In this document: piece by piece, positions 18,001 to 27,200 of the stretch
Numbering within the stretch: position 1 is the stretch's first letter
Layout of the letters: each line of letters starts with the position of its first letter
Origin: Dunaliella salina
Taxonomy: Eukaryota > Chlorophyta > Chlorophyceae > Chlamydomonadales > Dunaliellaceae
Reading direction: 5' to 3'
Length of the DNA stretch: 29,252 bases
NCBI GenBank assembly: GCA_002284615.2
Contig: MU069978.1
Location: 1-29,252 of the forward strand
The notes under the pieces: generated by a model
What the model was told of the DNA's origin: nothing
The model's input: only the letters and a program-made list of their open reading frames with translations
Database searches by the model: none
Made by a program: the position numbers and the translations under genes

Positions 18001-21000
18001 CTATTCATCAAGCGCTCCAATGTCATCATCCAGATCTGCAAGAGAGAGCATGACTGGACCCTCTGCACGTGCACCCATGCTGTTCATGTTGGTGCGAACG
18101 TAGGCCAGCTTCTTCGCGCGCTCCAGGGTCAGGCGATTCTTTGGCTTGGTAAAATTCCGCGCACAGATGCTTGGCCTGCTTCCACATGCAGGCCCTTGCA
18201 TCCACCATGTGTAGTGGTCCCTGGCAGACTTGGCAGGGTTGTCACTGGCCAAGTCCTTCCCACACACTGCCTCCCCGCCCCTGTTGCACACCAGCCTGCA
18301 CTGCAAAGGCTTGCCTGGGCCTTTCCTCATCAACACAGGCTTCAACCATGCCCAATACTCAGCGCGGCCTCTCCTGCCACTGGACATAGAGCTCGGCTTA
18401 TCTTGCCTAAGCTGTGCTGCACTTTCCTGCTCCTCAAATTTCTCCCTATCCTCCCTGGCCTCTTCTTCTTCATCCTCCACCTCTCCCTCGTCACCCAAAC
18501 CTGCCTCAGCACCACTTCCACATTCACTCATCCCAATCAATTCGACTGAGCACCTCACAGTCACGAAACTCGAAGGATTGCAATCACAAAATCGTGAAAC
18601 TCCAGTGTGAAGTCCTTTCGAATATAACGTTATATAATGTTATGTATAACGTTATTTACAACGTTATATATAACATTTAACTTTACAACGTATAACATAA
18701 CAAGGTCCAAACTCAAATATACAGGTTATACACTTATAAATATAACGTTATACATAACTATAACGTTTGTGCGAACCCTAATCATACGTGCCGGCAGTGA
18801 AATTTTTTTCTTTATGCCTCCTGCGCCTGCAGTCAAAATTTGTTGGCGCCCACTGCCGTCATGACAATTTTTTGGGTGGGGACCCCCTGACCCAACCACC
18901 CCCAAAACCCTCCTTCCAGGGCCCCAATCCAGACAACAAGGGTACCAATCTGATCCCCTTTTAATTCCGCATCCATCTGCACATTTCTGCACCAAGAAAG
19001 TGTGTTGCGACAGAGTGATGGGGCAAAAACTGAGCAGCAGACGCATGCATTCCTGCCCTTTCTGGCACTGACAACTGGCTTGCAAGTCTACAAACAGCCT
19101 CCTGGCTTCACCATGCAATGACACATCCTACATTGTCACTATCCTGCAAGTATGGATTTGTTGCTGCATGTTTGCCTCTGCAACTCCCTTGGACCTTAGG
19201 TGTAGGCTACACCCATGCACATGGAGGCACACTGGCTCTGATGCACAGAGCCCCCTCCCCACCCCCTTTACCTAATTTGCTCAAAGAGGGTGCCAATCGG
19301 CAGTTCTTGTTCTCAGGAACGCAATGATGCCCTCCCTACCCACCCCCCTTAAGGGGGCAGTCACTTCTCTCTATTCTTTATCGGTCTAAACCTAACCCCC
19401 CCACCTCCTCCTATTGGACCTGTATGTGTACCAATCGATTGCTCTCGATGTGAGGACCCTGAATGTACAGTTTTTGAGAAGATTTGGTCATAATGTCCAT
19501 TATTTTTTTCCTTATCACCCTCCTGTGGCACCCCTTGCAATGAACGTTTTGGAGCCAAGCAAGTGGCTGCCCTCAAGTGTTGCCCTTAAGTAGGCAGCAA
19601 CCCTTGCTTGTGCTTACAGCCGAGCGTGTGGCTGCTGTCAGGTGTGCCTTCAACATAGGTGACGCCCCTTATAATAAACATGCTGGAGCCAAGCAAGTGG
19701 CTGCCTTCAAGTGTTGCCCTGGAGTGAGCGGCAACCCTTGTTTGCACATAACAGCTGAGCAAGTGGCTGCTGTCGAGCGATGCTCAAGAGTCAATGGCAC
19801 CCCTTATTTGCAAAGGAGAGATGAGCAAGTGGCTGCCCTCAAGTGTGCTTTAAAGTAGGTGCCACCCGTTAAGGTTATGGAGCCAAGCAGGTGGCTGCTG
19901 TCAGATGTGCTTCAAAGTAGATGACACCCCTTCATTGTAGTCAAGAGCCCAGCAAGCCGCTGCTGCCAGAAAGCACATAAGGGCACAAGGGCTGTTGTGA
20001 ACCTTCTAAAAACATTTGTTGGATTTTCATGCGAAAAAGCAAGGGCTGCTGCAAAACTCTGCAGAAGGCATTTAAGGACACAGGGCTGTTGCGAACCTTC
20101 TTTAAACATTTGTTTACTGGATTTTCATGCGAAAAAGCAAGGGCTGCTGCAAAACTCTGCAGAAGGCACATAAGGGCACAAGGGCTGTTGTGAACCTTCT
20201 CTGAGGCTCAATGATCGTTGCAAGTTCAGAAAAGGAAAGAAAACCAACGTAGGCAGAGAAACCCTCCCTACATCAATTAAGGAAAAAGGGGCCACATTGG
20301 TACACAGACCGTATGTCCCCGCCACCACAAAGCACAGTTTTAGGCAACCAGGAACAGAGCAGTTCATTCTGGGTAGGCATGCAATTGTTAACTTGTCCCC
20401 CGCGTTAACTCGTTCCTCATCATCGGTCCCCCTCTATTCTCATTTGTTCTGTCTTTATGGCTGATTGGGAAGCCTATTGCTCCTCTCGCTGTAGCTGTTA
20501 CCATGGCTATGTCTTTATACTGTGGGTATGCCTTCATGGCTGAGCGGGATGCCTGCTGCTCCTCCCTACAGTAGCCGTTACCGTAGCTATAGCTCTGTCT
20601 ATGGCTAGTTGTAGCCATTACTGAGACTATGTTTATGGCTGATTAGGAAGCCTGCTGCTCCTCCCGCTGTAGCCACCACTGCTACTGCGGCTAAATTCCT
20701 TCCCTGCTAAACCATTGTAGCTGCTTGAATTGCTGGCTTTGCATGTGCTATCAGTGCACCTGATGGTGGGAGTTGCAGGGGAGCAAAAGAGGCGCTCGTG
20801 GGCGCTCACTCGTCCACCAGCATTCACTGGAAATGTTGCTCTCACTGGGATCGTGAAATCGACGGCCACGCAGACCACGCACCACCATGCAAGATTGCAT
20901 GAGAAGAATACCCCACAAGGAAGCTATTGCCATGCAGGGCCATGAACATCATTTCTGCGCGTGTCACACTTCCAGTACAGTAGTGTACCTTCTCAGGACA

Positions 21001-21063
21001 ATAGAACGCGGCTGACACAACCTTGCTTTACAGGTATTTCATTGTCACAGAAGCCAGAACACA

Positions 21064-21142
<79 letters not shown>

Positions 21143-21145
21143 GTN

Positions 21146-21205
<60 letters not shown>

Positions 21206-24200
21206 GTATGTCAGAGGCCTCTGCATCCTCAAGTAGAAGGCCTTGCAGCTGCAGCATGACCTGCTGTGCTGCATACCCATTACAAATTGCACCATCCACC
21301 TGCAAAATTAACACATGTACCCATCACAAACTGTGTCAGCCACCTGCAAAATTAACACATGTATCCAACACAAATTGTGTTGCATTCGAAATCCTGCACA
21401 ATTTGCATTTGTACCCATCACAAATTGTGCCATTCACCTGCAAAATTTACACATGCACCAGCCAGAACTGTTGGTGCACCACACCAGCCAAAACTGCCTA
21501 TTAATGTAGGGAGAGTTTCTCTGCCTACGTAGATTTTTTTTTCTTCTCTGCCTTTTGATGCACCACACCTGCCGAAACTCCAAGCTCACTGAGGCACAGA
21601 GCACAGTGAGTTGCTGAGTGCCATTCACCTGCAAAATTTACACATGCACCAGCCTGTTGATGCACTGCACCAGCCTTAGCTCACTTGGCTCACCGAGTTA
21701 CAGAGCACACGGAGCCACTGAGCACCAGCTTGTTGTTGCACCGCACCAGCCTTGTCTCACTGAGCTCACTGTGCTCACTGAGCTCACCGATTCACTGAGC
21801 ACCAGCCTGTTGATACACTGCACCAGCCTGAGCTCACAGAGCAACAGCTGCAATTTGCCCGCCTTAAGTGTCGCTAATCAGAGCACTTGCTGCACGCCAG
21901 GTTTGGTGGTTAGGCCATTTGTCGCAGGCCTCAAGGGCACTTGCAGCTAATAGATGTATCAACATGGGGCTGCTCTTATTGGCTTGCAATTGCACTTGCC
22001 ATCACATTTGGCCCGTATCCTGTGCCCTTGGGCATGAGCATACTTGCAAGAACAATTCATGGAATTCACCTTCCACCAATGCTCCCTCTGAGAACTTGGA
22101 TGCAAGCATCAGAAGCGGCATCTCGACAGAAAAGTATCATGGCAGACGCATGCACAAGCCTGCAGGTGCTCCAGTCGGAAGAAAGTGTCACCGATTTTAC
22201 AAGTGGTAAACGACGTTATGCGCAGATGAACACCGAGCATTTAGACGCATGTTCCCTTTTATTTGCACACGTTGTCCACTTGGAATTTGGGGTGAAGGGA
22301 GTCTCAGCTCCTTTGAGCAAACGTTTCCTATCCCCTCATTATTTGCTGCAGGGATAATTCTCTGCCAGCTTAGTTTGGTTTGAGTGTCCTTATGTCCAAC
22401 GTGAAAGTTTGCCTAGTCCAGCACAAGCCGTGGGCTGACATCGGCCACAAAATTTCTGTTGACCACAAATATTCGGTTTTCAATTTTTGTCAGCCCATGG
22501 CATGTGCTGTGCTGAGCAAACTTTGTATATTGGACACGAGGACACACCAAATTTGCTGCCCATCGGAACGGCTTGTCACTTAAATATGGCTTGCATCTGT
22601 TGAGAAGAATTGGCATGCCAGGAGCTCCTCTGCCCTGGGCCAGAATCTACTTGAACATGACTCACATCTGTCGTGGAGAAATGGCATACAATAGCATGCC
22701 AGGAGCTCCCCTGCCTCAGGCCAGAACCTACTTAAACATGAAGGGTTGGCCAATTCCCTATGAATATACCGCATGTATCAGCTTATTGGCAGGAAAAATA
22801 CAATGTACACGGCGTACATGTATGGAATCTTCCAACCCTATAAACATGGCTTACATATATATGCCCCTCTTCGCCCCCTCTTTGTTCTGATCAACAGCCA
22901 CCCAACACCCTGCTATTCCAATTCCCGAGTGCGCTTGAGCACGCGCAAAGTGCTGAGCACCCACACCCAGTCAGAGGCACTGCTGGTTGTGAAGCGATTC
23001 CAGCTGTTGCTGTGCGCACTTGGGAAGCTGCTCCATTATCCTCACATCCTGAAGCTGTTGCTGACAAACTGAGGAGTGGCATGTGCACGCCAACAACAAG
23101 TTGTTGGCGCCAAGGAGGACAATGCTCCGGAGCAGGATCCTGCCAAATAGAGACCCTTTGCTTGAGATGTGACCTGATAACCTGCTGCTGCATCCAGTTT
23201 CTTTGTGAGCTCCAGCTTGTCACTTGCGGCATCACAATTGCCAAGCCCAGTGCCAGGGACTTGCAAGAGGTTGAGCCTGGTTTGCATGGCACTTCCATCA
23301 TATACATGCTGACACAGCTTATTGTAATTATTGTTATCATTACTGCAATGATAATCATTATTGCGCTTGCTACATCCCATCTGTGCCTTCAAGCTGAACC
23401 AATGTCACATACCGTAGCTACACGGCCAAATCGAAGGGTCCCCCCAAAATAATTAATTTAGTTAGTTTAAATGACCCTATTCGAATGTCCAAGAGTTAAT
23501 ATTTCAGTTCGAAGGGCACTTTGAAGGGTTCGAATGGCCCACGGCTGGCCTTAATTTCTCAGTACGAATGCCTAATCAATGCCTAAGCACAAACACTGGT
23601 GTCCATGCATGCAACATCAACCCAGCTGTCACCCCATGCAACATCAACCCAGCTGTCACCTGGAGGACGCCCCACAGGGTTCTTCTGCTGCACTGGCTGC
23701 CCCTTGTTGTCTTTCTTGGCCAAGGCCAGCTTGTTCTGGGTTGCTAGAAGCTGCTGGGCGGGGGTGACAGGCTTCAGCCACTTAGCTAAGGGGTTGCAGC
23801 TCGAGCTAGGGGCCTGTGAGGCCATTTTAGGCACTTGCCCTTTTCAGCCTTAAATTTTAATTGATTTTGCCAGTTCCAACGGAGTTCGAGAGCTCAGAAA
23901 ATAATTAATTAAAGACTTCGAATTTTGGCGTTCGAACGCCCCAGAATTAATCAATTTTCGAATTGGTCGTGTAGCTACGGTAGTCTAACTCAAGACCTGT
24001 TCCTTTTGGTATGCTGCAATGCTGACTGGGTTTATAAGTGGGGTAGTAGTTGGGACCTTGCCCACCCAAGACCCTCCTTCCCCAATATGGCCCTAAAGCC
24101 GCCAATATACGTAACAAACACCTTATTATGCATAACAAGACCGAACCGTACTTCGCTGCTAAACTCACAAATGATCCGACCCTGCATAACAAAAGGCATG

Positions 24201-27200
24201 TATTACTTTAAAACAACTGTTTGCATGTTTTATTCAAACACGTCTATTTACAGACCTTGCAATTTATCATGCATAGACCATGGTCTATGCCACGATTAAT
24301 AATGAACAACAGTAAAGTGTGAAGGAGTAGCTTCCTCCTTTGGGCACCCTCCTCTTCACACACCTGCTTTTGGAGCTCCTGGAAGCTTCTTGACTTGCAG
24401 GCTTGCAGTAACTGCTGAATGTGCTCAGGCGGTATTTGGCCGGCCACATCTAAGATTGTTTGCCTGCAAAAAATGCACCCCAAGACAAGGCAATGTTTAC
24501 AGAAGTGACCCAAAGGAATGCAGCGCAAGCCACGGCATATGCCAAAGAGATAGTCCATGACATTGTCCAAAGAAATGGTTCAAAGAGATGCACTGCAAAA
24601 CATGACATTGTCCAAAGGAATGGTTCAAAGGAATGCACCGCAAGACATGACATTGTCCAAAGATATGGTTCAAAGGGATGCTCAGCAAGACATGACATTG
24701 TCCAAAGAGATAGTCCAAAGAGATGCGCCGCAACACATGGCATACTCCAAAGGTATAGTCCAAAGAGATGCACTGCAAGCCATGGCATGATCCAAAGAGA
24801 TGGAGCAAAGAGATGCACTGCAAGCCATGGCATGGTCCAAAGAGGTGCACTGCAAAATATAGCATGGCCCACAGAGACGGTCCAAAGAGGTGCACCGCAA
24901 GGCACGGCGTTGTCCAAAGGAAAACTCCAAAGGGATGCACTGACAGCCATGGCAAGGCCCTAAGGGGTGGTTCCTGTCCAGGATGTGCTCAGCAAGACAT
25001 GGTATGGCCCATCAGCCATGCACGGGGGCCTTCTACTCATGGAAAAATAAAATGTCTTTGAAGTCGGTATTGACCTTTGTAACTCCCAGTAGTACTTTGG
25101 CACAAAATCAGCGTTTTGCTTGCAGTGAACATGCTGTGGCCCTTGGGATAGCACAGATGGCTATTGCTTCCCTACCATAGGTTGCAATCGTCCACCCTAT
25201 TCTTCTGGCACAAAAAACGTACTGTGGTCCCGGGATATCGCAAACGTCTATTGCTTCCCTACCATAGGAAACAAAAGCTCACCTTATTCTTGAGGAAAAA
25301 AAGTTGGGCATGCTGTGGCCTATGGAGCGGAAGAGTGATTGGGCCACAGCCAAGTACTTGCTTACTGCGCATCACCCTCTACTTTCTTTGCATTTCATCT
25401 GTGGATTGTTCGTTTACAACTGGTGCTGTTTTTTTTCCATTTACATCTGGTGCTGTTTTTTTTTTCCATTTGCAACTGGTGCTGTTTCTCTGTGCATCCC
25501 CTTGGTACTGATGCCCTTCCCTGTGAATTGCTTGCGTTATTCTGATTGGATTGGCTAAAAGCAGATTTTTAGTCTCAGCTCGGCTGCCCCTGCAGGCAGG
25601 TACAGCTATACAACTCTTTCCTCTTTTTTTTTGTGCTCTGACGACCTTTCAGTCAGGCGCCACAACCTATGCCAAAGGTCTTGTTTGGCATGTCGAGGGC
25701 ATCCCAATGTAGCTCATGCCTGTTGCATTTAAAATTGGATTTCTTTAACTTGGACATGCCAACTTGTGTCTTGGGTAAGCAGATGCTTTCCTACTAAAAT
25801 TTTCATAATTTTGGACCTTGAAGTGTGCCCAATCATTGGAAGCCTGCACTTCTCTATCATCTTTGGGCTTTTGAAATCGGGACCCCAGCCGAACACCCCT
25901 GCGCCCGTGAATTTTGAAAGTTTTCCAATAGAAAGCTATTCGCTATTGTAACAGCACTCCTCTAGACTGACTTTGGAGCACCTCCTGAACAACTCCTGAC
26001 AGGTGGCTACCTTGGCACTCAAAACACATCCTGGGGTCCACCCGCAGGCCTGGGGATGCAGCCCAAGGACTAGGACCGGGAGGGGGTGAGTTTTGCAGGC
26101 TGAGCACGCAAAAATGCAGGCCTAGAGCGCAGCAGAGTCCACCAAATGGGATCAGCTCAGCGCTGAGAAATTGCTTTTTTGACCAGCTTACGGGTGGTAT
26201 GCTCTAAGTTGGCCGAAGTGGGCTGGATGGCAAAGAATTGGATGGCACACAGGGACGTGGTGCCTGACTTCCAACCTTGCTCAACACTGGGAGCATGATT
26301 GGACGATGGGAAGCGTGATGCAACAGCACATGCCGCAACATGATACGACGCTGGAAGCATGATGTGAAAGCTCATGCTCTGGCAGCATTCTGCCATGCTA
26401 AAGTGCAAATTGCTGTGAGTGTTATGCCAGCAGGAGGCTATGACGGTAGAAATTGGTAGCAATGACATCATGTTTGCATGTGATGAATGCTCCATCAAGC
26501 ATGGTTGGTTCGAGCATCATGCATGGTAACGATGGCATCATGTTTGCATGTAATTCATGCTCAATCTAGGAAGGTCGGTGCGAGCATTATGCGTGGATGT
26601 GATGGTACCATGTTTACATGTGGTTAATGCTCCATTAAGGAAGGTGGTGCCAGCATTATGCGTGGATGTGATGGTGCCATCTTTTCACGCGGTTAATGCT
26701 CCATCAAGAATGGTCGGTGCAAGCATTTTTTGCATGGCAGTGAACATCATCTTTACATGTGGTTGGAGCTCCGTCAAGGACAGTTGATGCATCATGCATG
26801 GTAGCGATGGCATCATCTTTTTGCATGCCTGCCTGCTCGCACTGTCAGCTGCAGCTATGCATGGTGGTGCTAGCATCATGCAAGGGCAAAGAATAGGTGT
26901 GTTGTGACAGCAGAGTTGTGATGGCAAATATCTATGATAACACCTCTCTGCCTGCATATCAATGGTCTTCTGGTCCAACATGGCTCTGCACTCATCCAAA
27001 TGGTGCAATGGTTCTTCCACGTATTGCCTACAGTCAGCCTTCACGTTCAGCCAAAGTCTGTTCCTCACACTGTTGCCAAAACCACCACTGTTCCACGTCC
27101 ACTTTCGCACCAAAGCTACCTTGGCGTCAACCCCACTGCTGCTCCAAACCTGCATTCACACCAAACGCACTCTGCATTTAAGCAACCTTGTTACAGCCCT

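Noticed and set aside
20961..21314. Open frames across the CA repeat
   Set aside because: They are poly-Thr-His or Cys-Val translations of the microsatellite. Only the flanking RFC4 exon on the minus strand is real.
24244..24363. Extension of the RFC4 exon past 24364
   Set aside because: The frame stays open but similarity to RFC4 ends exactly at CAG|GTGTGT, and the next homologous block is the separate exon at 21204-21299.
24460..24963. Plus-strand 167-codon and minus-strand 152-166-codon repeat proteins
   Set aside because: All come from a 45-bp stop-free minisatellite. Openness in many frames at once is a property of the unit, not evidence for a gene.
26685..27155. Minus-strand 156-codon frame
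   Set aside because: It runs through the ~73-bp tandem repeat and intron sequence of RFC4 with no recognisable motif.
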